DNA of 64,000 nt from Sabellastarte sp. h YS-2021 (GCA_964017235.1 OZ024931.1:96056221-96120220); one strand, 5' to 3'; shown: positions 31,740 to 44,389, counted from the stretch's first letter. Made by a program: numbers and translations. The notes: generated by a model not told the origin, from the sequence alone.

Positions 31740-32700
31740 GGCTGCGGCGGATGTGCCCCCCCCCCCCCCCCCCCCCTTCTTTTCTTTCCGAGGATGACTA
31801 GTCTGAGGGGAAGGGTCTAGGACTTGTTAAGCCGCTACTACTGGACCCAGAAACATATTGTTGCTGTTATCTGACCAAGTAAGTTCTTTTAAGTAAAAAT
31901 TTGTAAATGTGTTGTGAGCTTTCCAGTGACAAACTTGCATGATTTGGTCCACCGAAACCCCACCCTTAAGGCCTTACAGGCTGCAAAGGCCCTAATGTCA
32001 TGCGCTTTAACTTAACTGTTTGCTTTAACTGTTGATCTGCTTGTTTGTAACAAAGTAGGATAGTTTGTTTTAACCAGGAAGAGAGTATTGCAGGCCTGAT
32101 GTCTGAGGTATGTCCTTTCTTGAAGGAAATAAAAAGTAGGGATCGAGACCCTCGCAGGTCTTTGGTTCAATCCAGATAATACCTCAGGGCCCGTACCAAA
32201 CACAAGGTCCTGTCTTTTTTGAATTGTCTATCCACGATGGTAGTCAAAGCAGGGATAGTCACCAGATACATACTTCGAAAACCTTCTCTTGCTAGTTGTT
32301 TTTTGGCTATGAAATCTGAAGCGGGGAACAAAGCTACCTTTTCCCATTAGGCTAGATTAGATACTTTGCAACCCAGGCATGAATTTCGCTGCGGTGCGTG
32401 GCAGAGGCCAAAGCTATCAAGAAAGCAGTTTTGAGAGTAAGATGTTTGAGGTCTGTGTCTTTCATAGGTTCAAAGGGTGCTTTTGTGAGCTCATTAAATA
32501 CAACAGAAAGGTTCCACTTTCAAAGATTCCTGGAAATATGGAGCCCTGCTAGGCCCAACGTGTCAACAATGGCCGTCCTGTAACTATCAATGGTCAACAG
32601 GCACCTGTTTAGATCTTGGTACAGGTACATAAAAAAATCTGAAACGTGTTTCACAGAGGGAGTGAAGAAATCCACCGAATTTTCTTTGCACCATTTCTAG
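31740..32700 (-). pseudogene. DIRS-2 tyrosine recombinase remnant
   Basis: Aligns with DIRS-1 10950-11960 over the whole recombinase, but with stops and frameshifts throughout; for example, the HDIR and CHWK regions fall in different frames. At about 32697 an internal deletion of some 340 bp joins the recombinase N-terminal region to the methyltransferase-like region. A 21-base C tract lies at 31756-31776. Confidence 0.85.
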
Positions 32701-34520
32701 GGAGGGTAAGCATAAGCAGTGAGACCCAACCAGTTTATGTCCACAGCATCTATGTCCCATGTATTTGGGCCTGGGACTGGAGATACATACAATGGAACTT
32801 TGTGGTTCAGATGGGTGGCAAATAGATCTACATGAGGAGTGAACCACTTTTGACAGATCTGTTTGAACACCTGCGGATGCAGTGACCATTCTGTTGATTG
32901 GACTTGGTTCGACCTGGACAGTAGGTCAGCCATAACATTCAGGCACCCTGAAATATGCCTGGCTCTTAGAGTTATCTTGTTATGATGGCACCAGGTCATG
33001 ATTTTCCACAGGAGAGCACACATCTCCGCCGAGTGGGTTCCTCCTTGTTTGTTATGTAGGCTACTACCGTTGAGCTGTCCATAGCAACCAACACTGTTTG
33101 GTTTTGACATTGGTCCCTGAACCTTTTCAGGGCCAGAGATACCACCTTCAACTCTAGATAATTTATGTGTAGCTTTTTTTCCCTGTCTGACCACAGATCC
33201 TTTGTAGAAACTTGCTCTAAGTTAGTACCCCAACCTTCATTTGAGGCGTCTGTAAAGAGCTGGACACTGTGGAATTTTGCCACCACTCCAGGTGAACTGA
33301 AATGGTCTCTGACCAAGGAAGGAGGCTGTCCATTGACTGAGGATATCTCCAGTGCTCCTTGTTTGAAACTGAAAGGGCCTCATGTGAAGGTGTCCCTCCG
33401 GGACCATCTTCTCCGTTGTGGCAAGCAACCCAATTAGCAACATCAAACATCTTGTAGTCAAAACATGTTTTGACTTTAAGTGTAGGATCAAATCCTGAAG
33501 TTTGAGCCATCTCTCTTGGGTGGATTTTACAAGGGCTGAATCTAGGTGATACTTGTAGCTCACAAACGAAAACACCTCAGTAGGTGTGAGTTCAGACTTC
33601 TCCTGATTTATTATCCAGCCTAAGGGCTGTGTCAGATCTACCTCGGTCTGTGTGTTCACTTGTGTTTCCTTCTGAGACGGGGCCCTGATACGCCAGTCGT
33701 CCAGGTATTGGACAGATGAAGTCCGACTCCCCTTGTGAGGGCCATCAGCTTCACTTCCATTACAATAATTGTACAGACCTGTGGGGCCGTGGCTAGGCCA
33801 AAAGGGAGGGAGGTGACGTGGAACATCTGTGAATTATGGGAAAACCTTAGGTACTTCCTTGAGTTTTGGTGGATGGGCATGTGAAGATAGGCCTCTGACA
33901 GGTCTATCGATGACACCCATTCCCCTGGAATCTGAGAGGCCCTGATGGACTCTGGAGTTTCCATTTTGAACCTTTCTACAAGTAGGAAGGTGTTGAGCCT
34001 GCTTAGGTCTATCACTGGCCTCCACCTTTGGTAAGGCTTGGGGACTAGAAACAGGCGACTGTAAAACTTGAGAGATTTTTTATTCCATCCTTTCTATTGT
34101 GTTCTTTGACAGAAGAGACTGGATACAACAGGCCAGAGCTAAATCTTTTTGATGGGCCTTGTATCCTGAGTGAATCAGAGGAACTCTTGCTAATTCGGGT
34201 TTTGTGGTGAATGGTAGAACGTAGCCATTGGTAATAATGTTTAACACATTGAGCATTTGTTTGTTTGCCAGTCCCTTCTGAAAGAATGGAAGCAACCTCC
34301 TACTGGTGGACTGAGGGAGGCTTTTAAGGAGTCGTTGGGGGGGGGGGGGGGGGGGGGGGTCCATGCCCTTGTCCCCTTGAGTGAGGTTGAAAACGACCTC
34401 TGGAGCCTCTGTTATTTGATTTCCCCCTACCTGAGGAAAATGATTGGTTATTGCTTGGAATGGATTGTCCTCCATAGGGGCGTTTCCTGTAGGAGCCTCT
34501 TTTCTTATTGTGGGGACCAC
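32697..34520 (-). pseudogene. DIRS-2 RT / RNase H remnant
   Basis: Pieces in three frames match DIRS-1: an N-terminal part (34080-34520), RT motifs IDLSRLNTFL and SLPFGLATAPQV (33656-34015), the YLDDW region just past a frameshift near 33700, RNase H (QLFTDASNEGWGTNL, 32996-33316) and the methyltransferase-like part (VDLFATHLNHKVPLY, 32697-33194). A 23-base G tract at 34337-34359 interrupts the shared gag/RT overlap. It cannot make one product. Confidence 0.88.
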
Positions 34521-34748
34521 AAAAGGGCTTATCTTTAGGGGTGCCTTTTTTAAGGAGGAACTCTTCTGGGTCCTTAACTAGTTGAGACCAGAACAAAGGT
34601 GAGGGCCAAAAGGGGGAGCTCCTAAGTTGCTGACATCTAGAATCCCCCAAATGAGGTTGAGGATGGGTCATTTCAGCCTTGTGTCTGAGAAGGTCTGAAT
34701 TACCCATGGTGTACAACTCCCTTTGGAGAATATGGGCTAAAGCCTTAT
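34324..34748 (-). pseudogene. DIRS-2 Gag C-terminal part
   Basis: Encodes HKALAHILQRELYTMGN, the PFWPSPLFWSQLV segment and the Arg/Gly-rich tail (SGRGKSNNRGSRGRFQPHS), matching DIRS-1 Gag. The homology stops at the transposon boundary 34748/34749 and resumes beyond 38950. Confidence 0.85.
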
Positions 34749-35699
34749 GCAGGTGTTCCACTGGAGCCTGTTGGTAACTAAGCATTTCTGGAGGGTCGGG
34801 ACCAATGTTTACATGGTCGGTTGTAAGTTCCCGGCCTGTCGGGGAGAGTCGGTGAAATATCAAACATGTTTGATATTTCCCCAACCCTCCCCGACTCTTG
34901 TTCCCGACCTAGGCTCCACCCCCCTGGTAACCGGCTTGTGCTAGTCACTTCACGTCTTGTCCTATAACTTCACGGCTTGTCTGTAACCCTTCCAGGCTTG
35001 TCGTTTTCACTTGCAGGCCTGTCCTAACATGAAGCTGGATTGTCTTCTGTAATTTTAAGTACTGCTCATTTGCAGTCCATTTCTAGCATGATGTGAGGTA
35101 AAAATATGATCAAAAATTATGTCAAGAATGGCAAAGAAACAGTGCAAGTGATCATAATTTTCAGATGAAGTCCAAATATATGCTATAATTAATTAAGAAA
35201 CCTGAAAAAGTGTTTTTATTTGGTTGAATAAAAATAAAATCCCAGCTTATTTCAGGAAATAAATTTTTGGGCAAAAAGAGGATCAAATGTCGACCAATCA
35301 ACAAATCTAAAACTAGGTCACCAGTAAATATTTGGATCCCATCATGTGACCAGAACTACAGGGTCTTTACCTTCACGTCCAGAAAAATGTGCTTTCTTCG
35401 AGGCTCGAAATTATTTGGTATGAATGTGTAGGAAAATTGCTCAGAGGGACAGAATTTTGAAGGGGTCCTTCCCAGAAGCTCAAAATTGGAATACTAGAAA
35501 TAGGACGCCCTGTTGATAGTAGCTGCGACATATGAATAGAAACAGGATAGCATAGAAGAACACACATTATCATGTGTAATGTCCACCCCATGAACCTTTT
35601 GCCAAAATTGTACAGTAGTCTTACAAGACCCTGTTTCATTTGTGAAATATATCAATGATGGTTAAATATTTATTAGTGTACATGTAAATTATTTCAGCT

Positions 35700-36950
35700 T
35701 CATGCCTTTTTGCATTGGTTGGGTCGAAAATTTTGACGAAATCACTCTATCTTGCACGGTTAAGAAGATAGAAGCAAATTTCTGTTTTTCTATTTTGGGC
35801 AAAAATTTGAAAATTCAAAATGGCCGCCATTTTTGGGAAGAGGAAATTTTTTTGAAAATTGCCAAGAGTACATTTCTTAGATACCCTATGGGTCGAAAAT
35901 TTCACCGAAATAACTCTATTTTGCACGGTTAAGGCAAATTTGTGTTTTTCCATTTTTGGCAAAAATTCGAAAATTCAAAATGGCCGCCATATGTGGGGAG
36001 GGGAAAATTTTTTGAAAATTCCCAAGAGTACATTTCTTAGATACCCCATGGGTCGAAAATTTCGACGAAATCGCTCTATCTCGCACGGTTAAGGAGATAG
36101 AAGCAATTTTGTGTTTTGCCATTTTGGGCAAAAATTCTAAAATTCAAAATAGCCGCCATATGTGGGAAGAGGAAATTTTTTGAAAATTGCCAAGAGTACA
36201 TTGCTCAGACACCCTGTGGGTTGAAAATTTTGACGAAATCCCTCTATCTCACACGGTTAAGGAGATAGAAGCAAATTTGTGTTTTGCCATTATTGGGAAA
36301 AATTCGAAAATTCAAAAAGGCCGCCATTTTTGGGGAGGGGAAAAGTTTTTGAAAATTGCCAAGAGTACATTGGTTAGATACCCTGTTGCTTGATAATTTC
36401 GACGAAATCGCTCTATCTCGTACGGTTAAGGAGATAGAAGCAAATGCGTGCATTGCCATATTTGGCAAAAATTCGAAAATTCAAAATGGTCACCATTTTG
36501 GGGAGGGGAAATTTTTTTGAAAATTGCTGAGAGTGCATTTCTGAGATAACCTGTGGGTCGAAAATTTCGACGAAATCGCTCTATCTCGCACGGTTAAGGA
36601 GATAGAAGCAATTTTGTGTTTTGCCATTTTTGGGAAAAATTCGAAAATTCAAAATGGTCGCCATTTTTGGGGAGGGAAAATTTTTTTTTAAATTGCCAAG
36701 AGTACGATGCTCAGATACCCTATGGGTTGAAACTTTCGACGAAATCGCTCTATCTCGCACGGTTAAGGAGATAGAAGCAAATTTGTGTTTTGCCATTTTT
36801 GGCAAATATTTGAAAATTCAAAGTGGCCGCCATTTTGGGGGAGGGGAAAATTTTTTGAAAATTGCAAAGAGTACATTCCTTAGATACCCTGTGGGTCAAA
36901 AATTTCGAAGAAATCGCTCTATCTCACACGGTTTTGGAGATATGAGCACA
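35700..36950. repeat. 168-bp tandem array inside the 4.2-kb element
   Basis: Seven units, with the ataccctgtgggtcgaaaat phrase near 35878, 36039, 36207, 36376, 36545, 36712 and 36885. Each has caaaatggccgccatttttg and cgctctatctcgcacggtta. It is related to the 170-bp array at 23330. Frames here are repeat translations. Confidence 0.9.
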
Positions 36951-36989
36951 TTTGCCTTTTTCAGTATTCAAAATAGCCAATTACTCATT

Positions 36990-37890
36990 TATTTAATTAA
37001 TTACTCACTCATCTATGAAGCAATTACCCCCAAAAGCAATCCCATACAAGCTATTAACCTAATGAACCTCCATACCAAATTTCAGAAAGATAGGCTTAAT
37101 AGCATTCCTTAAAATGTCTGGAAACCAAAGAGATACTCAAAAGTAGCAAAGTAGCTATTACTCAGTTAGCTATAGAGCTATCATCACCAAAAGCAATCCC
37201 ATACAAGCTATTAACCCAATAAACCTCCATGCCAAATTTGGTAAAGATAGGATAAGAACTGTTGCCTAAAATGTCTGGAAACCAAGTGGGACGCCGGACG
37301 GCGGAAAAAGCCAAAATAATATGTCCACCCCCCAGTGGGTGGACATAATAAAAGGCAGCAACAAGCAAGAGGGTTTTCATTGTCACGTGAGATAAAAAAT
37401 TCTAAAAAATTTCTCACTTTTCTTCTCTTTCAGATACTACTGATACTTTACATATCTTTTTCTTCTTTTCAGGTACCCCCCCCCCCCCCCTGCACTAATA
37501 CATAAATTTGTTTCTTTCTTTCAGATCCAGCAGTCTCAGAACCAACTCTCAAATCACACCCCCCGGCAATGGTGAATAGGTCTAACCTCCCGAAAGCTCC
37601 ACCCACCACCCACGGCAAGACATGAAGACAACATCTACAAGAGAACATGCCTGACAAAAGAGGAGAACCAACCCTCCTCAGGTCAACGTAACTGCTCAGG
37701 TTTTCATTGTCACGTGAGATACTGCTAGAATCACATCTCTCTGCTTCCTTCCACAGGATATAACATAAAATTGGAAATTTTAAATGACTTTCTAGTTCAT
37801 AATCTGAAGCACAAATATACATTGCTATATTTCTCATTTAATATTAAAGCAAAACCTGGAAACTATAATTAAAATAACAAAAAAGTAAAC
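36990..37890. other. Non-coding interior of the 4.2-kb element
   Basis: A two-unit repeat near 37030-37260 (aaagcaatcccatacaagct, aacctccataccaaattt), a short hairpin tatgtccaccc/gggtggacata (about 37319-37347) and a C tract at about 37476-37489. No gene. Confidence 0.5.
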
Positions 37891-38950
37891 TTGCTGATGT
37901 GAAGTGAAAATATGACAAAAAATTATGTCAGGAATGACAAAAACCAGTGCAAGTGATCATAATCTTGAAGTTAAGAGATAGTAAAGGTTCACAAGTATGC
38001 TTTAAGTAATTGAGAAACCTTAAAAAGGTATTTTTATTTAGTCACATAATAAACAAATTCTCGGCATATTTCACAAGAGCAATTAGAAAAGAAGTTAAAC
38101 TATTTGGATCCAATCACAAGTTATTTCTTCTCACTGTAAAAACCCAAACGCAATTTTGGGGAAAAAAGAGGATCAAGTGTCGACCAATCAACAAATCGGA
38201 AAAATAGGTCAATAGTAAATATTTCAATCCCATCATGTGACCAGAACTACTGCAGGGTCTTATAAAACGCAGCAACAAGCAAGAGGGTTTCATTATCATG
38301 AAAGATATTGTTAGAGAAGCACATATCTCTCTGAATGTTTGCACAGTATATAGCATCTTTAATGAAAATTTTATATTTTAAGTGGATTTTTCGTTCATAA
38401 TCTGCAGCAGACATACATTGATTTATTTCTCATTGAAAATTAAAGCAAAAACCTGAAAACTATAATTAAAATTTAAAAAAAGTAAAGTTGGACGTCTAGG
38501 TCATGTGATGTGATCCAAATATTTACTAGTGACCTAGTTTAAGAATTGTTTATTGGTCAACACTTGATCCTCTTTTTTCCCCAAAATTCATCAAAAACTG
38601 TACTTGCAATACTGACTGCACGTCTGGTCGTGGTGATTCTGTCTATTTCTCCAGTCCTGTCTGTTTGTCAGTAAGGCTTGTCGGGAACTGCTACGGCTTG
38701 TCTGTTAGGGGTTTAGGGCTTGTCGTAGTACCTCTATGACTGGCCGTGCAATAAACATCCCGGACCCTACGTCTTGTCTGGGTAGTCACCACGTCCTGTC
38801 TGTAAGTGTACCGTCCTGTCAGGTGGTGCAACCGACCCAGTATTTTCCCGCCCTTTTTTGTAGATTTTTGTCCCGACCCCCCGACTTTTCTAGCCGACCC
38901 TAGAGTCGTAGGGTCGGCTGTAGGGTCGGCTCCAGTGGAACACCTGCATT

Positions 38951-39045
38951 ACTTAGACTAAGGCTGTCTGATGAATAAGTATTCTCTTATTCAGGACATC
39001 CAGATAGTCACAGGTTGTTTCATAACCATGTCTGGTTGATTTTAA
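38951..39045 (-). pseudogene. DIRS-2 Gag, part beyond the insertion
   Basis: Plus-strand gaataagtattctcttattc and on aligns with DIRS-1 gaacaagtactgtcttgttc (about 14430-14450). The alignment fades near 39045. Confidence 0.65.
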
Positions 39046-39169
39046 GGGATGTAATGACATGTTTTCATTTACGATGCAACACTGATTGCTATATTATGGT
39101 CAAACCAAAACAGAGTGCTGGTAGTATCTTTGAAGCAATTATTTTGTAAAATAAGGGTGTACAACACCA

Positions 39170-40030
39170 TATATTTAACCTTTATTGTCATTATTGGACT
39201 CTTACTCTGGTAACATGATCTGGACAATGTATGTTTACAGAATGTCGAGTATTTTGTTATAAAACCTGACTAGATTTCAAATATTTCTTGCTCACTTGTT
39301 TGCATTTGGATTTTAATGCTGCAGAAATGAGCAGAATTGTTCAATTGCCTTTTTGACGATACATAATATGTGAAGTTAAAATATTTTTAAAAATATTTCG
39401 AGAAGACAAAGACCTGTTGGCAACCTATATCTTACTCAAACTTTGTTGGAAATCATTTTTGTGATTATTTTATTTAATCTACAAATATAATGTTATACCA
39501 TTTTAAATGTAATTTTATACACTTTGTCTTGCTTTTTATATGAAAAAAATTCATTGACTAGTTTTAGAGATACAGTAGGTTTTGTTACATCCCTTGTAAA
39601 TATTTTCGATTATCATACCTTGCCATTCCCGGGGGCTGGCTTCCGGAGTTATAAAGTGAGGAATTTCCAAAGTTTAGTATGTCTTCACTGTAAACTGTGA
39701 ACGAAGCCATTAACATAAGTTTCATTGGCGAGTGAGCTGTCAATCAAATCTGCAATGGAGAGGGAGGTCCATAACCTCATAAGTGGAGAACCTCAACATA
39801 CCCCATCCAATAAAGAGACTTTTTTCCCATAATATTTAACACATGATTTATCAGCATATGGTCAAAAGGCAGATAGGTATGCGTGTAAATAATAGAAATT
39901 TGTCCAAAAATCGTTTTCTTAAATGGTGGAAGACTAACAAAGAAATCTAAAGGATATTGAGTAAAATTATTCAAAACACACCAGAAAACGGCAAGAAATG
40001 ATCATTTGAAACTACTATAGTATGCACCAA
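39170..40030. repeat. Dispersed repeat R28, copy 2
   Basis: Direct copy of 28290-29060, diverged, with the same order of phrases. It starts about 125 bp after DIRS-2 homology ends. Confidence 0.8.
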
Positions 40031-41230
40031 CTAAAAAAAATCATTGACAACAGCTGTTACCAGATAACCCCAAAACCTCATCAGCTCTAGATCCTCTTGG
40101 GGTAAACATATCCTGAAAATTTGGTGAAAATAGCAACAGTTGTTGCAGATACCCCACCCAAATGATAGACAAATCACCTCTAGATCCTCTTGGGGTACAC
40201 ATCCTCTGAAAAATTGGTGAAAATCTGAGCATATGTTTGGGCTATGGAACACCCACAGGCTTTATACCAGCCACCGCTGCTGCCCAGATAGACCGGGGGA
40301 TGACTACAACCCCAGACTTTATGGGCTTGGGTAAAGCCTCAGAATGTGTAAAACTCCTTGATAGCCTTCAAAGAAACTCCTGTGGTGACTATCTTGATTT
40401 TCAAAAGGAGGCCAAAAAATATTCCCAGGCAAGCTTTTATAATGAACATATTCTGCATATTTGAGAACTCTAATACCTTTTGCTCTAGAGGAGTAACTGG
40501 AACCACATTGTGGCAGCAGCATCATACTCATGCATAAACCATAGTATTATCCGGTGGATACAATTGTTAGTTTAATCATAAAAAATACTGGACGATGAAA
40601 TTATTATGCATAGAAACTCACCTTCAACCATCATGGAGAACTTGTGACCTTTCATCTTGTAAACTAACAGTCAAATGTTGTGAAGTTACTTATGTACAAT
40701 AAGATACATTCTAAATATATTAGAAATAAGCTGCAGGCAAATAAAGCTTACTATGTATTAAAGACTACCCATAAAGCTTAAAATGTTAGATACTGCTTTA
40801 TTCCATACACATAAGTAAAATATTAATATTAAAACATTAAGCAAAGTGGATTTGATTTGTCTATCATTCAATAAGGATCAACTGTGGGGGAGATTGGGCG
40901 AAGTTATTTTAATTTAATAATCCAGTTATAAAAAATAAATTAAAATTTTTTGTCAAAACATAATTTTCTTTTCCAATTAATCCTTTCACAACAAAAAATG
41001 CAGTTTTGCATCCAATGAAGCATCTGAAATTCTTAGAAATTTTTCAGTAATCTCTGAATATATTTATTGTTACATATATAGGCACTGTGCCATTGTATTG
41101 TTTGATCTAAACATTATATATATATATTACCATATCAGTTAATCGAGTTATTGATTACTGTGTTCTGTGGTTTTAATGTTTATTTTACTCTGTTGTATGG
41201 ATCTATTTATAGACTGGGAGAAATCCCTCT
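40030..41230. other. Sparse region with small repeats
   Basis: 40080-40230 holds two units of about 97 bp (ctctagatcctcttggggta). 40370-40500 is one copy of the module at 3541-3850. The rest to 41230 is AT-rich with no gene or family recognised. Confidence 0.5.
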
Positions 41231-41395
41231 AGGTTTCAATAACCTCAGTTATTATTATATAGATAATGGCCAAGTGGTGCTCCATTATGTAAACTTAATG
41301 GCCTCTGAGGCCAACGGCCGAAGAGCCATTAAGTTTACATAATGGAAGTGCCACAAGGCTATTATCTATTATAAAACCCTGTGAATTGAAACCTA
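41230..41395. mobile_element. 162-bp foldback MITE with TA duplication
   Basis: The body 41232-41393 starts ggtttcaat and ends attgaaacc, with TA on both sides. The inner arms are stronger: ctccattatgtaaacttaat and its complement flank a GC-rich loop (ggcctctgaggccaacggcc). Confidence 0.75.
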
Positions 41396-42990
41396 TTTAT
41401 TGATTCAATAATTTAACACCTTTTGCAAAATGATCAACCTAGATAATCTTTGCAATGTTTCCTTTGGTGTGCATACCATATGTGGCTTTTACTAAATTAG
41501 TTCTATGGTCTTTTTATTTCAATACACAATCAACATTGTTTCACCATGTGTATCACTGGTTTCTTTTATGGAAAAATATAATTGTTGATAAAGCTTGAAA
41601 AGTTTGAATATAATCTGACTGCCACAAAGTTTACCATGGATAATGATAATTGATAAAATATGGATCTGTGACAGAAAGCACTTTCCCCAGAAAAATTAAG
41701 ATTGGTCATATAACAATGTTCATGCTGTGGATAATTTGTTGTGGTGAGTGTTTCATAATACTATATTGATATGTGCTTATTTTAAGACAGTAAGCTATTA
41801 TTTTTTTTTGTTTCAAGCAAAGTACTACATGCTGCAAAATTACTTGTTTTATTTTGTGTTGAAATTTTAGGGTTTCTCAAGATTTTTTATTTTTTTGTGC
41901 TTCTTTGTCTCTAAATTTTGAATAAAGGAAAAATGCCTCCCGGAGAGATTGTCTCCTGCAAAAAAATCCTCTTAGAAAGAATGCCTACTCCACATTCCAG
42001 AAATACCACAACATTCAGAACAAAATTCATTTCAACCACAAACAGTGTATCATGTTAGAAGTATATAACAAACTGTAATAAGGTAAATTAAAATCTATGT
42101 TTTGAACTTAAAAACGTTGAAAATTTAAATCAAATTTAAATTCAGCAGTAATGCATTTCAGTACTGTGTTATAGCACCACGTTTTTTCCCACATTTTACT
42201 CGAGTTAAAAACTTCTTTCATGTGTCATAATTTAGATTGTACATCAACAACATGTACAGTCTGAGCCACAAAAAATACTCCTTTTAATGTAGTATGCTGG
42301 GTTAGCTTTTAACAATAACAATAATTATTGTAAAGTCAAATTGTAAAAAAATGCAAAGAATTAAAACAATACCCAACTTTATAAATTAAATTGCTTGTTT
42401 TGTATTTATAAGGAGGTATTTTTTCGAGGTAGTATTTTTCCATGATGAGTTTTCCTATGCACTCTGGATATCATGCAGAATTAAAAAGACTTTGTAAATG
42501 TACCCACTGAACTAATTAATATGAAAGAAGTTGTGAAAACATTTTAAGATTGAATACATTGTGCTGAGGATGACTGGCAAATACCCTTTTTTGTTCTTGG
42601 CAGACTGCTTATTGAACTAAATCACATTCCACTGTTAGAAAATAATGTAGTGTTGACACAATGGCAGGGTCATTTAAACTGGTTTCTAGAACTTCCTCAA
42701 TTGATCTGGTGACAGCTGTTAACTTCAAGTTAGTTCTATAACATTCTAAACATTTCTATAACTAGATATAAGGAGTGTGCATCTGACCAGAGAGTGGATT
42801 TACTGCATTTTGACATTGTCCATATCTTAGAGGGAACAGTACAGTTGTGCAAACTCTGAGTATCTCTACACAGACATTTGGTGTGATTGGATATCAAAAG
42901 GACCACAGGATGTAGACATTTCCTGTTATCTGACATTGAACAGATCACATGATACAGATATCTGTGTGTTAGTGGACACCGGACAGATTA
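41396..42990. other. AT-rich region without recognised features
   Basis: No long frame, tandem repeat or terminal repeat is visible. It could be old decayed transposon sequence or intergenic DNA. Confidence 0.4.
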
Positions 42991-42994
42991 CAGG

Positions 42995-43835
42995 ACAGAT
43001 TGCTGAAGTGGAGGCCACCAAACATTCCTGCATATGAGGAATGGTCAGTGCTACACCAGATTGTTGTACCGAAAGTGTACCAATGTGAGATATTGATACT
43101 GGCTCATGATTCTTCAATGGGAGGCCATTTAGGCATCAATAAAACTTACAGCAAGATAACCAAGCATTTCTATTGGCCTCAAATTTGGCGTTGTGTGGCA
43201 GAATTTCGCAAGACTTGTCACACTTGTAAGATGGTAGGGAAGCCAAACCGAAAAATTCCTGTAGCTCCTCTGAAACCCATTCCAGCATTTAGGAAAGTGA
43301 TAATTGACTGTGTAGACCCCTTGCCAAAAACTAAATCCAGAAACCAATATCTATTGACCATTATGTGTGCTTCAACTAGATTTCCAGAAGCAATACCTTT
43401 GACCAACACAACACCAAAAATCTCAGCCTTAAAGCCTTAGTCAATTTCTTTACTTTAGTTGGCTTACCAAAAGAGATCCAGTCAGATCAAGGATCAAATT
43501 TTATGTGGGGACTATTTTGACAGGTTTTATTTTAGTTGGGTGCCAAACAGATCGAATCTAGTGCTTACCACCCAGAATCACAAGGTGCACTTGAAAGGTT
43601 CCATTCAAATTTGAAGAATATGATTAGGATATATTGTTTGGACAATGAAAAAGATTGGGATGAAGGTATCAGCTTATTATTGTTTGCAGTTAGGGATTCA
43701 GTTCAGGAGTCCTTAGGTTTTAGCCCCTTTGAGTTGGTATTTGGTCATTCAGTCTGTTGTCTTCTCAAGCTGTTGAAAGAAAATTGGTTATCTGAGAACA
43801 TTGAGAGCCTAAATCTGTCAGATCATTTTAGCAGG
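42995..43835 (+). pseudogene. Ty3/gypsy-type integrase fragment
   Basis: Encodes the zinc-binding part (MGGHLGINKTYSKITKHFYW, then CHTC) and the catalytic core in pieces: first Asp in DCVDPLPKTKS, second in SDQGSNF, Glu in ESQGALERFH. There is a frameshift near 43435 and two in-frame stops between 43520 and 43540. RT, RNase H, gag and LTRs are absent, so it is an isolated broken piece. The family integrates retrotransposon DNA. A domesticated or Ginger-type integrase is an alternative, but the breaks argue against function. Confidence 0.8.
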
Positions 43836-44340
43836 TATGACTCAGCTATACAAAGAGCTATAGATGTGCAAAATCATTATGTGGTAGATCACCTAAAAGG
43901 TGAATGACCTATTCAGTAGAAATTGCTTATGTGCAATACTTTTAGAGATAAAAGACATTTGCTCATTTTAGTAGCTATTACTCAGCTATCCAAAGACCTA
44001 CAGTTCTGCAACTTCACTATGTGGTAGATCACCCAAAAGTAGGTGAATGACTTATTTAGAAGATATTGGCTATGTGCAATACTTTTAGAGATAAAAGACA
44101 TTTGCTCATTTTAGTAGCTATTACTCAGCTATCCAAAGAGCTACACTTCTGCAACTTCACTATGTGGTAGATCACCCAAAAGTAGGTGAATGACTTATTT
44201 ATAAGAAATTGCATATCTGCAATACTTTTAGAGATAAAAGACATTTACTCATTTTAGTAGCTATGACTCAGCTATGCAAAGAGCTAATAGATCTGCAATT
44301 TCACCATGTGGTAGATCAGCAAAAGTAGGTGACCCTCTTA
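43835..44340. repeat. 143-bp tandem repeat joined to the integrase fragment
   Basis: gtagctattactcagctat recurs at 43971, 44114 and 44257 (exact 143-bp spacing) with tatgtggtagatcacccaaa. The first unit starts inside the integrase frame, so the frame's last ~25 codons are repeat sequence. It is a family A relative. Confidence 0.85.
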
Positions 44341-44389
44341 TTTATCGCTGAAATTGCACCGTTACCAAGATAATTGGTTTTTGCATTTT

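Larger units (their letters stand above)
34749..38950. mobile_element. 4.2-kb non-coding element with TIRs, inserted in DIRS-2 gag
   Basis: The ends are inverted: GGTGTTCCACTGGAGCC just inside 34749 and its complement just before 38950, each flanked by TGCA (a 4-bp duplication, or part of the TIR since TGCA is palindromic). DIRS-2 gag homology continues on both sides with only a 3-nt difference, proving insertion. Both subterminal regions carry many same-orientation motifs of the form GKCYTGTC (34950-35030; 38620-38830). Inside are direct repeats (35090-35370 with 37900-38260) and a tandem array. No transposase is visible, so it is non-autonomous. Confidence 0.85.
30796..39045 (-). mobile_element. 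DIRS-2: degenerate DIRS element
   Basis: Minus-strand relative of DIRS-1. The left outer end (ttaaaaattttaattactta from 30796) is followed almost at once by ggcagggaggctgggtgggg, so most of the left inverted repeat is deleted. The internal complementary region is kept, with the join between 30923 and 30924. Frames for recombinase, RT/RNase H and gag are all broken. A 4.2-kb element splits gag at 34749-38950. Homology fades near 39045, so the 5' part, including the right terminal repeat, is missing. Confidence 0.88.

Noticed and set aside
34337-34359. G tract as a quadruplex regulatory element
   Set aside because: A simple homopolymer in a broken gene; no evidence of function beyond replication slippage.
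36621-37112. 163-codon open frame
   Set aside because: It lies in the 168-bp tandem array and repeats the same residues; not a gene.
40237-40464. 75-codon frame as a host exon
   Set aside because: It overlaps a known repeat module and lacks domain, splice or homology support.
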